Of a DNA stretch of 34,495 nt, positions 1 through 6,870 are shown piece by piece. A program made the translations under genes and the position numbers. The DNA is from Chloroflexota bacterium (GTDB taxonomy: Bacteria > Chloroflexota > Dehalococcoidia > UBA2979), in the NCBI GenBank assembly GCA_009840945.1, contig VXMU01000020.1:1-34495 (forward strand), read 5' to 3'. A model generated the notes under the pieces. It was not told where the DNA came from and searched no databases. It worked only from the letters and a program-made list of their open reading frames with translations. The first letter of the stretch is position 1; the number at the start of each line of letters is the position of its first letter.

Positions 1-601
1 GCCCGCCCCCCCCCCCCCCCACCCCGCATCCCGGACCCCAGCCTCCACCCACCCGCCCCCGGGCGCCCCCCGCTCCCGGCGCGGCGCCCACGCCGTTGGC
101 GTACGCGGCGACCACCGCCATGTGGTTGTCGCCGCCGATGGCGACCAGGAAGTGCGTCGCGAGGTTCGCCCACGGCACGGCGAGGGAGCGCCCGGAGAGC
201 GTCCCGTCCGCCACGCGGGGGTGGTCCTCCGGGTGGCTCGTGAGCGCCGGGATCACGGTCGCCTCGCCGGCGGCTACCCGCGCGGCGAGGTCGGGTGAAG
301 CGTCGACGAGGGCGAGGCCTGCTGCCACGGTGGAGTGGAGGAACGGGCTGGCTGCGCAGCCCTTCCCCATCTCCTCGATCACCTGAGCGACGTCGAGCAG
401 TCCCCCGCCGCTGCCGCCCATCGATTCGGGGAAGGCCGCGCCGCTCCAGCCCAGCTCCTGCAGGGCGGGCCAGAGCGCCTCGTCGTACCCGGCGTCGGAG
501 CGATGGGCGTCGCGGATGCGGTCCATGGGGAAGTCGCGCGAGAAGAAGTCGCGCGCGGTCTGGGCGAGCAACTCCTGGACCTCGTTGAACTCATGATCCA
601 T
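1..601 (-). CDS. Acyl-CoA dehydrogenase, N-terminal part (partial at contig edge)
   Basis: Reading the minus strand from the ATG at 601 gives an open frame that never stops before the window edge, so it is absent from the ORF track. The protein begins MDHEFNEVQELLAQTARDFF and continues with ALWPALQELGWSGAAFPESMGG and VAQVIEEMGKGCAASPF, the typical helical N-terminal domain of acyl-CoA dehydrogenases, which oxidise acyl-CoA thioesters with FAD and pass electrons to ETF. A GAGGAGG ribosome site lies about 8 bases before the start, and a TATAGT -10 box lies further upstream. The flavin and catalytic-base regions are off the window. The last ~20 codons (positions 1-60) are C-rich and untrustworthy. 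The ETF genes at 3.5-5.3 kb would be the natural electron acceptor. The family call is firm; the substrate cannot be told. Confidence 0.9.
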   Translation of the reverse strand, partial: MDHEFNEVQELLAQTARDFFSRDFPMDRIRDAHRSDAGYDEALWPALQELGWSGAAFPESMGGSGGGLLDVAQVIEEMGKGCAASPFLHSTVAAGLALVDASPDLAARVAAGEATVIPALTSHPEDHPRVADGTLSGRSLAVPWANLATHFLVAIGGDNHMAVVAAYANGVGAAPGAGGARGRVGGGWGPGCGVGGGGGG

Positions 602-633
602 GCGCGCCCTCCTCGCTCGTCCGGCTCGGCCGC

Positions 634-639
634 ACTATA
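634..639 (-). promoter_or_regulatory. -10 box of the acyl-CoA dehydrogenase gene
   Basis: TATAGT on the minus strand, about 33 bases before the ATG at 601 and after the terminator hairpin of the preceding gene, so this gene probably has its own promoter. No convincing -35 is visible. Confidence 0.4.
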
Positions 640-672
640 GCGAACCGCGACTGCAGACTGCCGACGATGCAA

Positions 673-698
673 CGAGCCCGGCGCGCAGGCCGGGCTCG
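673..698 (-). terminator. Hairpin terminator after the alpha/beta hydrolase
   Basis: A perfect 10-bp inverted repeat (CGAGCCCGGC / GCCGGGCTCG) with a 6-base loop starts 27 bases after the hydrolase stop codon. On the minus strand it is followed only by TTGCAT, so there is no strong T tract. It separates the hydrolase from the acyl-CoA dehydrogenase gene. Confidence 0.6.
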
Positions 699-725
699 GA
701 CGTAGTCAACGCGACGGGCGGGTCG

Positions 726-1517
726 TTAGCCTGCGCCGATGTGCTCCGTCACCAGTGCGGCCAGTGCGTCTGGCTGCTCGAAGTCCGCGAAGTGGCCGCA
801 GTTCTCGAGGGTCACGAGGCGCGCGTTCGGCATCGACCGCTCGTAGACGTGCGCCGAGCTGATCGGCACCACGCGGTCATCGTCGCCCCAGACGACGAGC
901 GTCGGCGTCTGCACCTCCTGCAGGAGGTGCGAGAGCTGGCGGCTGTACATGTACGGCTTCCACGAGAGGCGGGCGGTCATCTCGCGGCTGAAGTCCCACA
1001 GCTCCTTCAGCTCCAGCGAGGGCTCCGCGCCGAACTCTTCCTCGTAGCGGGTCTCGTCGTGGAACCCCGCCTTCACGTACTCGTGGTAGTCGATGAGCAT
1101 CTGGTCCAGGATCTCGCCCTCATCGGGCTGGATCCCCGGGGCGCCGACAAGCACCAGCGAGGAGAGCCGCGCCTGGTGCATCGTCGCCATCTCGGCGGCG
1201 ATCCAGCCGCCGAGGCCGAGCCCGACGACCGCCACCTGGTCGTCGCCGGTGTTCTTCTGCAGAAGCTGGTGGAACAGGATCGCCAGGTCGCGGGGGTGAG
1301 CGGCCCACTCGGGGCGCTCGGACTGGCCGTAGCCCGGGAGGTCGGGGACGAAGACGTCGTGCGACCGGGCGAGGTTTTCGTAGAACGGCGTCCACCCGAC
1401 GTTCCCGATCGAGTGGTGCAGGACGACCACGGGCGAGCCGCTGCCGCCTCGCAGGTACTGGACGCTGCCGCCGGCTATCTCGGTGGTCTCGACGCTGTGC
1501 GAGTCGGTCGTCGTCAC
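726..1517 (-). CDS. Alpha/beta-fold hydrolase-like protein lacking the nucleophile serine
   Basis: The fold is clear: an oxyanion-region strand VVVLHHSIGN, the strand VFVPDLPGYGQSERP, an acid-loop WGDDDRVVP, and a C-terminal GHFADFEQP carrying the histidine. At the nucleophile elbow, where the family has GxSxG, this protein reads VVGLGLGGWIAAE, so glycine replaces the catalytic serine. The acid and histidine remain. It may be a non-hydrolytic member (lyase, binding protein or cofactor-free enzyme) or inactive. The ORF opens at an ATG at 1604, but that ATG lies inside a TATGAT -10-like hexamer and has no ribosome site. I prefer the GTG at 1517, preceded by GGGAG, which begins just before the conserved part; the ATG at 1544 is also possible. 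A terminator hairpin follows the stop. Confidence 0.85.
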   Translation of the reverse strand: MTTTDSHSVETTEIAGGSVQYLRGGSGSPVVVLHHSIGNVGWTPFYENLARSHDVFVPDLPGYGQSERPEWAAHPRDLAILFHQLLQKNTGDDQVAVVGLGLGGWIAAEMATMHQARLSSLVLVGAPGIQPDEGEILDQMLIDYHEYVKAGFHDETRYEEEFGAEPSLELKELWDFSREMTARLSWKPYMYSRQLSHLLQEVQTPTLVVWGDDDRVVPISSAHVYERSMPNARLVTLENCGHFADFEQPDALAALVTEHIGAG

Positions 1518-1599
1518 GGTGCTCCCGCCTTCGTTCGCGGCCATCACCCGCCCGCTGGCGCCGGGGAGCTGGCTCGGCTGCTGGTCCAGGACCGCGCGA

Positions 1600-1605
1600 A
1601 TCATA
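1600..1605 (-). promoter_or_regulatory. Candidate -10 box (TATGAT) for the 726-1517 hydrolase
   Basis: TATGAT on the minus strand overlaps the upstream-most in-frame ATG of the hydrolase ORF. If it is a -10 box, transcription starts near 1593 and translation must begin further in, which fits the GTG at 1517 with its GGGAG site. Confidence 0.35.
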
Positions 1606-1661
1606 GCAGCGCGCGCGGCAGCGGCGACTCTCGAGGTCGGGTGGCGAGCGGGCGTCGAGGG

Positions 1662-1850
1662 CTACGCGGGCTGGCGCATGCGCCCGACGTGCGCGTCTTC
1701 GTAGCGGCGCTGCAGCTCCAGCGCGAGGTCGCGTCGGAGGCTCAGCCCGCGCAGCGTGTCGCGGACCTGGTCGGGGTAGGGGCGCTGGTCGGGTGGGGCC
1801 TGTCGTACGTCCTCGATGAAGGCGTCGAAGCGCGCGTGGAGGTCGTCCAT
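1662..1850 (-). CDS. Small charged protein of unknown function (possible upstream CTG start at 1904)
   Basis: I do not recognise this family. From the ATG at 1850 the product is 62 aa, helical and highly charged (DDLHARFDAFIEDVRQ, LRRDLALELQRRYEDAHV). Upstream in the same frame, protein-like sequence continues (LDRTFRKALYKLARDVSDM) with no ATG, GTG or TTG before the stop. A CTG at 1904 sits 7 bases after GGGAG and would give 80 aa. So the true start may be a non-standard CTG, or the N-terminus may have been damaged by an indel. It is followed by the hydrolase on the same strand after about 145 bases. Confidence 0.5.
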   Translation of the reverse strand: MDDLHARFDAFIEDVRQAPPDQRPYPDQVRDTLRGLSLRRDLALELQRRYEDAHVGRMRQPA

Positions 1851-2006
1851 GTCGGAGACATCGCGGGCGAGCTTGTAGAGGGCCTTGCGGAATGTGCGGT
1901 CCAGGGTCGGGCTCCCGGTCGGTGGGCACTCGCGGCTCGCGGCGACGATACCACCGCGTGGCTCGCGCGCTCAACGCTCGACGCGACCCGCGGATGTACC
2001 GTGCGG

Positions 2007-2444
2007 CTACGAGGCTGTGGCGCCGAGGAGCCGGATCCGGTCGACAACCGGCGCGGCCGCGCGATAGAAGCGCGCGTCGGCCGTCCAGAAATCGCAGTCG
2101 AGCTCTTCGGCGAGTGCGAGGTAGTGTGCGTCGTAGGCGGCACGCTGGTTGAACTCGCTTGCGATGGCGAGGGCGCGAACGTGTAACGAGGGCGTCTCGA
2201 TCAGCTGCACACCCGATGCCAGTAGGAGCTCGACCTGGTGGGAAGCCGCAGCTACGGAAAGCTCCTCACTGACCACACGCTTGTGCAGGGCATTGGAGAC
2301 CTCCGCGGGCATGAGGTACGGAGCAACCAGGGTGACGCCTCCCGCCGCCCAGGAGGTGACCAGCTCCAGTGCCTCGTATGAGTCCGACTCCCTGACCAGC
2401 CACTTCACTGCCACGCTCGCGTCGATGACGACGAAGTCGCTCAC
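2007..2444 (-). CDS. PIN-domain toxin ribonuclease (VapC-like)
   Basis: 145 aa, the usual PIN length. Acidic residues expected in the metal site are visible: D8 in VVIDASVAVKWL, a Glu in LMPAEVSNALHK, and Asp residues in AAYDAHYLALAEELDCDFWTADARF. PIN toxins of type II systems cleave RNA, often tRNA or rRNA, and are neutralised by a partner antitoxin. The GTG start overlaps the antitoxin stop (GTGA), so the two are translationally coupled. The RNA target cannot be inferred. Confidence 0.88.
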   Translation of the reverse strand: MSDFVVIDASVAVKWLVRESDSYEALELVTSWAAGGVTLVAPYLMPAEVSNALHKRVVSEELSVAAASHQVELLLASGVQLIETPSLHVRALAIASEFNQRAAYDAHYLALAEELDCDFWTADARFYRAAAPVVDRIRLLGATAS

Positions 2445-2719
2445 CGCTCCTCGCGCGCCTCGCGGATGAAGTCAGTGGAATCACCCTCGAACATGCCGCC
2501 GTCCGGGGGTCGCGCCTGAAGTGCGATGAGCCGTTCGACAGCCTCGGGACCAAACGGGAGCTTCGGGATGCGCCCCTCCTCGTCCCGTGCAAGCTCGCGT
2601 TCGATCGCGGTCTCGCAGTACTCGCGCATGCTGACGCCCCGGAGTGCTGCGACGACCTTGAGGCGCTGCTGCAGCGATGCGTCGACGTCGAGCGTGAGCC
2701 GCTTCTTCCCGGCTACCAT
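2441..2719 (-). CDS. Ribbon-helix-helix antitoxin (partner of the PIN toxin)
   Basis: 92 aa from the ATG at 2719, preceded by GGAAGG at good spacing; the ORF track extends to a weaker GTG at 2740. The N-terminus KKRLTLDVDASLQQRLKVVAALRGVSMREYCETAIEREL is a ribbon-helix-helix/CopG-like dimerisation and DNA-binding unit: a strand, then two helices with the VSM turn. The C-terminal tail (GGMFEGDSTDFIREAREER) is acidic and probably wraps the toxin. It overlaps the PIN gene by 4 bases. Antitoxins of this type usually repress their own promoter, but no clear palindrome is visible upstream here. Confidence 0.85.
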   Translation of the reverse strand: MVAGKKRLTLDVDASLQQRLKVVAALRGVSMREYCETAIERELARDEEGRIPKLPFGPEAVERLIALQARPPDGGMFEGDSTDFIREAREER

Positions 2720-2803
2720 CGGTCTGCCTTCCGTTGACACTGAATTCCGTATTTGCAGAGTACCACGGCCGGTGACTCCGCCCGGTACGAGGTCGTCCCT
2801 CGT

Positions 2804-3550
2804 CTAGTGCCGCTCGCGCGGCGTGTACTGCGGCGGCTCGGCGAGGTGCGGGAGACCGTGCGCGCCGCCCGGGCGGAAGTCGAGGGGGGCGTGGCGGTGC
2901 GCCTTGAGCAGCCGCACGATGGTCTCGACGTCCGGCACGGGCTCCGGGAAGCCGGTCGCCACTCGCCCCACCGCCGGCAGGGAGTGGACATCCGAGCCCG
3001 CCGTGCGGCCCACGCCCAGCTCCTCGGCCAGCGTCGCCCAGTAGCCGTCGACCTGGTCCGAGTGGTCGCCGTTGACCACCTCGATCGCCTCGAAGAGGTC
3101 GGGGACGTCCCTCCACGCGGGGGGCGATCCGTCGCCCAGGCGCATCGGATGCGCCCAGACCATCGCGCCGCCCTCGGACACGACGGCCTCGCGGAGCCGG
3201 TGGATGTCGGACAGCGCCGGCCGGTAGCGGTCGAGGCCGAACACCAGCACGTGGCCGACCTGCGTGTTGACCTCCATGCCGCGGATGACCGACACCCCGT
3301 AGAGGTCGGCGAGCGCGCGCACGTCGGCCTCCGGCCAGATCGCGTTGTGCTCGGTCAGGCACACCCCATCGAGCCCGCGCGCTACGGCCTGCGCGACGAG
3401 CACCTCGGCCCGCACGCCGCTGTCGAGCGAGCGCTCCGAGCTGTGGCAGTGCAGGTCGAGCACGGCGCCGCCCGGCAGCCGAGCCTCGGCGACGTCGCCG
3501 AGTTCGGAGCCGGGCCCGCCCGCCCCGTCGTGGTTGGCGCCTCCGGGCAA
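2804..3550 (-). CDS. PHP-domain metal-dependent phosphoesterase
   Basis: 248 aa with the ordered PHP metal motifs: DLHCHSS, GVCLTEHN, GMEVN, WAHP and GSDVH. Stand-alone PHP proteins of this size (TrpH/YciV type) hydrolyse phosphoesters such as 3',5'-nucleoside bisphosphates or short oligonucleotides with a multinuclear metal site. The start codon is 12 bases after the etfA stop, so it is the last gene of the ETF operon. There is no obvious biochemical link to electron transfer; co-transcription may be incidental. The first ~28 residues (MPGGANHDGAGGPGSELGD) are low in structure, so translation could begin further in. Confidence 0.87.
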   Translation of the reverse strand: MPGGANHDGAGGPGSELGDVAEARLPGGAVLDLHCHSSERSLDSGVRAEVLVAQAVARGLDGVCLTEHNAIWPEADVRALADLYGVSVIRGMEVNTQVGHVLVFGLDRYRPALSDIHRLREAVVSEGGAMVWAHPMRLGDGSPPAWRDVPDLFEAIEVVNGDHSDQVDGYWATLAEELGVGRTAGSDVHSLPAVGRVATGFPEPVPDVETIVRLLKAHRHAPLDFRPGGAHGLPHLAEPPQYTPRERH

Positions 3551-3562
3551 CCCGCCTCCGCC

Positions 3563-4543
3563 CTAGCCGCCCGCGCGCTCGCGGGTCAGGCGGATCAGCT
3601 CGGGGAGCACCTCGAGCGCGTCGCCGTTGATGCCGTAGCGGGCGTAGCGGAAGATCGGCGCGTCCCGGTCGGTGTTGATCCCCACCAGCACGCGCGAGGT
3701 CGAGCAGCCCATCATGTGCTGGCTCGCGCCGGAGATCCCCGCCGCCACGTAGAGGTCCGGGCTCACGATCTTGCCCGTCAGACCCACCTGCTCCTCCGAC
3801 GGCGCCCAGCCCTCGTCCACGATCGCGCGCGAGGCGCCCGGCATGCCGCCGAGGTTCGCCGCGAGCTCGCGGATGAGCGCGAAGTTGTCCCCGCGCTGCA
3901 GCCCGCGTCCGCCGGAGACGACGACGTTCGCCTCCTCGAGCCGCGGGCCGGTGGCCTCGGCCGGCTGGTCGACGACCACGCGCTCCTCGGCCGAGGCCGG
4001 CGCGTCGACGGCGACGACCTCGGCGCTGCGACCGGCGTCGCGGTCGGGCGCGGGCGCGAGGCCGGGCGAGAGCCCGATCACGCGCGGGGTGGCCGCGAGC
4101 CGGTAGACCGCGCGCGCCGAGCCGCCGTAGACGGAGGCGACGACGGCGAAGCCGCCGTCCGCGTCCGGGCGGACCTCGGTCACGCCCATGACGCACCCGC
4201 CGCCGAGGCGCGCGCCGAGCCGGGGTGCGAACTCGAGCGTGTTCGTGCCGCGCCCGATGACGACGGTGCTCACCTCGGACGCCGCGACGGCGCTCTCGGC
4301 CGCGTCGACGACTGCATCACCGGAGAAGGCGGCGAGGTGCTCGGCGTCGGCGACGTAGACGCGCTCCGCGCCGCGCTCGCCGGCCTCGGCGACCGCGTCG
4401 CTGACGCTGTGGCCGATGACGGCGGCGAGCACGGGCTCGCCGGTCTGCGCGGCCAGCGCGGCCGCGCCGCCGAGTGCTTCGAGGTCGCCGCCGGTCAGTC
4501 CCTCGGCCGGCGGCTGGGAGATGATCGCGATGATGCCGCTCAC
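3563..4543 (-). CDS. etfA: Electron transfer flavoprotein, alpha subunit
   Basis: 326 aa from the GTG at 4543, which overlaps the etfB stop (GTGA). The long ORF in the track (3563-5269) runs into etfB in the wrong frame. The N-terminal half is the ETF domain (VLAAVIGHSV, VYVADAEHL, TNTLEFAPRLGARLGGG). The C-terminal half is the FAD-binding domain, with VVSGGRGL, GWAPSEEQVGLTGKIVSPDLYVAAGISGASQHMMG and DRDAPIFRYARYGINGDALEVLPEL. With EtfB it takes electrons from acyl-CoA dehydrogenases. No ETF:quinone oxidoreductase is in the window, so the downstream acceptor is unknown. Confidence 0.95.
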   Translation of the reverse strand: MSGIIAIISQPPAEGLTGGDLEALGGAAALAAQTGEPVLAAVIGHSVSDAVAEAGERGAERVYVADAEHLAAFSGDAVVDAAESAVAASEVSTVVIGRGTNTLEFAPRLGARLGGGCVMGVTEVRPDADGGFAVVASVYGGSARAVYRLAATPRVIGLSPGLAPAPDRDAGRSAEVVAVDAPASAEERVVVDQPAEATGPRLEEANVVVSGGRGLQRGDNFALIRELAANLGGMPGASRAIVDEGWAPSEEQVGLTGKIVSPDLYVAAGISGASQHMMGCSTSRVLVGINTDRDAPIFRYARYGINGDALEVLPELIRLTRERAGG

Positions 4544-5331
4544 AGCACGCCCTCCGCTTCCAGCTTGCCCAGCAGCGCTGCCGCCTGCGCGGCGGGGTCG
4601 TCGCCCTCGATGAACTCGCACTCGCCGGCGACCTCGTGGATGTAGAGCTCGAGCAGCTCCGCGCCGTCGCCGTCCTCGACGCCGAGCTCCTCCAGCGTCT
4701 TCACGGTGGCCGGGTGGCGGCGCGCGGCGATCATGCCGCGGCCGGTCGGGTAGCGCGGGATGCCCAGCTCGTTGCTGATCGTCACGACCGTCGGCATCGA
4801 GGCGAGGACCTGCTCCTCGCCTAGCGGCGTGGCTCGCTTGATGCGCAGCCGTTCGCCCTCGACGCGCACGTCGAAGGCGACGGTGACGTAGGCGTAGCCG
4901 AGCATCTCCGCGAGCGCCGCCGGCGTCGTGCCCTGGTCGTAGTCCGAGGACTGCCTGCCGCAGAGCACGAGGTCCACGTCGCCCAGGTCGCGGATGGCGG
5001 CGGCCAGCAGGCGAGCGGTGCGGAACGCGTCCGGCGGTCCGTCCGGGTCGTCGACGCGCACGATCTCGTCGCAGCCCATCGCCTTGCAGTGGCGGAGGAG
5101 CTGGTTGACGTCCTCGCCGCCGGCCGAGAGTGCGGTGATGGTCACGTCGTGGCCGTCGTCGCGGAGGCGCAGGGCCGCCTCGATGGCCTGGTCGTCGTAG
5201 GCGTTGATGATCAGCGGAAGCTCGGTGCTGAACGCCCGGCCGGACTCGTCGACCTCCAGCTGGCCCCACAGCGCGTAGCTGTTGACGCCGTCGGGGTCGA
5301 TGACCTGTTTCGCGCAGATCACGATGTGCAT
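4540..5331 (-). CDS. etfB: Electron transfer flavoprotein, beta subunit
   Basis: 263 aa with the EtfB pattern: CAKQVIDP at the N-terminus, INAYDDQAIEAALRL, VDLVLCGRQSSDYDQGTTPAALAEMLGYAYVT (the AMP-binding and signature region) and RYPTGRGMIAARR. It forms the heterodimer with EtfA, encoded immediately downstream with a 4-base overlap. The ATG at 5331 follows GAAGGAGGAC, a strong ribosome site. The gene lies 40 bases after the small ORF at 5372-5710, so the four genes probably form one transcript. Confidence 0.95.
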   Translation of the reverse strand: MHIVICAKQVIDPDGVNSYALWGQLEVDESGRAFSTELPLIINAYDDQAIEAALRLRDDGHDVTITALSAGGEDVNQLLRHCKAMGCDEIVRVDDPDGPPDAFRTARLLAAAIRDLGDVDLVLCGRQSSDYDQGTTPAALAEMLGYAYVTVAFDVRVEGERLRIKRATPLGEEQVLASMPTVVTISNELGIPRYPTGRGMIAARRHPATVKTLEELGVEDGDGAELLELYIHEVAGECEFIEGDDPAAQAAALLGKLEAEGVL

Positions 5332-5371
5332 GCGGTCCTCCTTCGAGGCGCCGGTGTCGTCGTTGCCCTGT

Positions 5372-5710
5372 CTAGTAGTCCTCGCCTTCGAGGAAGATGA
5401 AGCTCTCCTCGCACCACACGAGCTGGTTGGTGGCGGCGGCGGGGTCGTCGTCGCTGCGGCCGATCATCTCGACCCACTTCCAGGGCGGGTCGCCGTGGTC
5501 GAAGCGGCGGCCAGTGAGCACGCCGGTGTAGGTCGCGCGGCCGCCGACGGGCGTGCCCTCGACGGCTGCGCCGCCCTCGCAGGTGCAGTTTCGGCCGGCG
5601 AGGTCCTCGTCGAAGTAGTAGCGAACGTCCTGGTGCGGTCCGATCTCCGAGGCAGCGCGTGCGTCCTCGGGGGTCGGTGCAGCGTCCGCGTCGGTCTCAG
5701 GCGGGGTCAC
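5372..5710 (-). CDS. Small conserved-looking protein of unknown function, first gene of the ETF operon
   Basis: 112 aa from the GTG at 5710, with GAAGG about 9 bases upstream; the longer ORF in the track runs upstream into implausible sequence. I do not recognise the family. It has a disordered acidic N-terminus (PPETDADAAPTPEDA), then a compact segment with three cysteines (NCTCEGG and LVWCEES), several Trp/Tyr residues (DPPWKWVEMIG) and an acidic C-terminus FIFLEGEDY. Its position directly before etfBA suggests a role near the flavoprotein, perhaps a small accessory subunit, but nothing in the sequence proves this. Confidence 0.7.
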   Translation of the reverse strand: MTPPETDADAAPTPEDARAASEIGPHQDVRYYFDEDLAGRNCTCEGGAAVEGTPVGGRATYTGVLTGRRFDHGDPPWKWVEMIGRSDDDPAAATNQLVWCEESFIFLEGEDY

Positions 5711-5844
5711 TGCTCCGTCCCTTCTGCCGCGGGTCAGGGCGCGGCGGTGGTCGGTGATGCCGCGCCGTGCGCGGCGCGCCGAGTGTGACGCGCGCGGCGT
5801 AGGCTCGTCAAAGCCCCGGCATGATTCGTGGCGAGGAGGACAAG

Positions 5845-6567
5845 GTGAGCACGACACAGGAGCGCCGCACGGAGCAGCTGGAACGCTTCGAGCGGGCGGA
5901 CGAGATCCCCATGTTGGTCCTCGCACTGGTGATGGTCCCGGTGCTGCTTGCACCGTTCCTCTACGACCTCACCGCGGAGGCGGAGCGGATACTCCTGGCC
6001 GCCAACCGGCTCATCTGGGCCGCGTTTGCGGCCGAACTCCTGGCGCGCGTGTACCTCGCACCACGCAGATTGGCGTACCTCAGTCAGTACTGGTTTGACG
6101 TCGTCATCGTGGTCCTGCCGATCCTGCGGCCTCTCCGCCTCATCCGAGCGATGCGGCTCATCATGGTGCGGCGCGGCGTGGAGGGGTCGCTCCTCTTCGC
6201 CCTGATAGCCGTGGCTGCGTCGGCGATCGTTGTCACCTTCGCCGAGCAGGACGCAGGTGGGGCGATCGACGGGTTTGACGTCGCTGCATGGTGGGCCATC
6301 ACCACGATCACCACGGTCGGGTATGGAGACACCTATCCGGTCACAGCCGTCGGCCGGAGCGTCGCGGCGGCACTGATGCTCGTCGGCATCGGGCTCTTCG
6401 GCGTGCTCACGGCCAGTGTCGCCGCCTATTTCGTCGAGTCCGCGCAGGAGGAGCCGGGAACAGTCGAAAGTTCGCTCGACGAGGTGCTCGGTGAGCTGCG
6501 CCGGCTGCACGACCGCCTCGACGCCGCGGGGATCGCCGAAGGAGGAGCCGCTACCCGCGACGCATGA
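5845..6567 (+). CDS. Voltage-gated-type potassium channel protein
   Basis: 240 aa from the GTG at 5845, preceded by GAGGAGG; the ORF track starts at an ATG 24 bases earlier with no ribosome site. Six hydrophobic segments are visible: two before YLAPRR, one at WFDVVIVVLPIL, an Arg-rich S4-like stretch (RPLRLIRAMRLIMVRR), then the pore pair SLLFALIAVAASAIVVTF and MLVGIGLFGVLTASV. The selectivity filter TTVGYGD lies between the last two, the K+-channel signature. The C-terminus is a short acidic coiled-coil-like tail (SSLDEVLGELRRLHDRLDAAG) that may aid tetramer assembly. It is divergent from the ETF operon and convergent with the next gene. Confidence 0.92.
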   Translation: MSTTQERRTEQLERFERADEIPMLVLALVMVPVLLAPFLYDLTAEAERILLAANRLIWAAFAAELLARVYLAPRRLAYLSQYWFDVVIVVLPILRPLRLIRAMRLIMVRRGVEGSLLFALIAVAASAIVVTFAEQDAGGAIDGFDVAAWWAITTITTVGYGDTYPVTAVGRSVAAALMLVGIGLFGVLTASVAAYFVESAQEEPGTVESSLDEVLGELRRLHDRLDAAGIAEGGAATRDA

Positions 6568-6597
6568 ACTCGCGGAGCAGCGGCGCAGGCGGCAGGG

Positions 6598-6831
6598 TCA
6601 GACGTCCCACGACGCCTTCTCGTTCTCCAAATGCTCGCGCACCTCTTCGGCGTTCTGGAACAGCCGCTGGTCAGGCCCGCCGTTGAGGATATCCAAAATG
6701 GCTGGGCGTTCCCCAGCGGATTCGTGCAGCACCACGACGTCCACCTGCTGCCCCGCCTCTAACTCCTGGTGGGTGAACTCCACCTTGCCGCCCGGCAACA
6801 CCGTCACCTTCTGGTGGATCACCTTCTGCAT
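6598..6831 (-). CDS. Orphan antitoxin-like small protein
   Basis: 77 aa from the ATG at 6831, with a GAGGACGAGG purine-rich site upstream; the track uses a TTG at 6852. The N-terminus VIHQKVTVLPGGKVEFTHQELEAGQQVDVVVLHE looks like an AbrB/PrlF-type swapped-hairpin DNA-binding unit. The C-terminus AILDILNGGPDQRLFQNAEEVREHLENEKASWDV is an acidic helix ending in a Trp-Asp motif that I associate with small antitoxin-like proteins found beside PIN toxins. No toxin gene is adjacent here, so it is an orphan or has lost its partner. The antitoxin role is inference. Confidence 0.65.
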   Translation of the reverse strand: MQKVIHQKVTVLPGGKVEFTHQELEAGQQVDVVVLHESAGERPAILDILNGGPDQRLFQNAEEVREHLENEKASWDV

Positions 6832-6870
6832 AGCCTCGTCCTCTGCCGGCAACCGCCCGGATCCGCGCCG

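Noticed and set aside
1-60. Poly-C tract as a biological element
   Set aside because: Matched by similar homopolymers at the other contig end and interrupts a coding frame; best explained as artefact.
600-2186. 528-aa plus-strand ORF
   Set aside because: Antisense shadow of the hydrolase and neighbours; Arg/Val/Ala-rich composition with no recognisable motif. Long antisense ORFs are expected at this GC content.
2753-4645. 630-aa plus-strand ORF opposite the PHP and etfA genes
   Set aside because: Shadow of clearly recognised genes on the minus strand; composition typical of a reversed reading frame.
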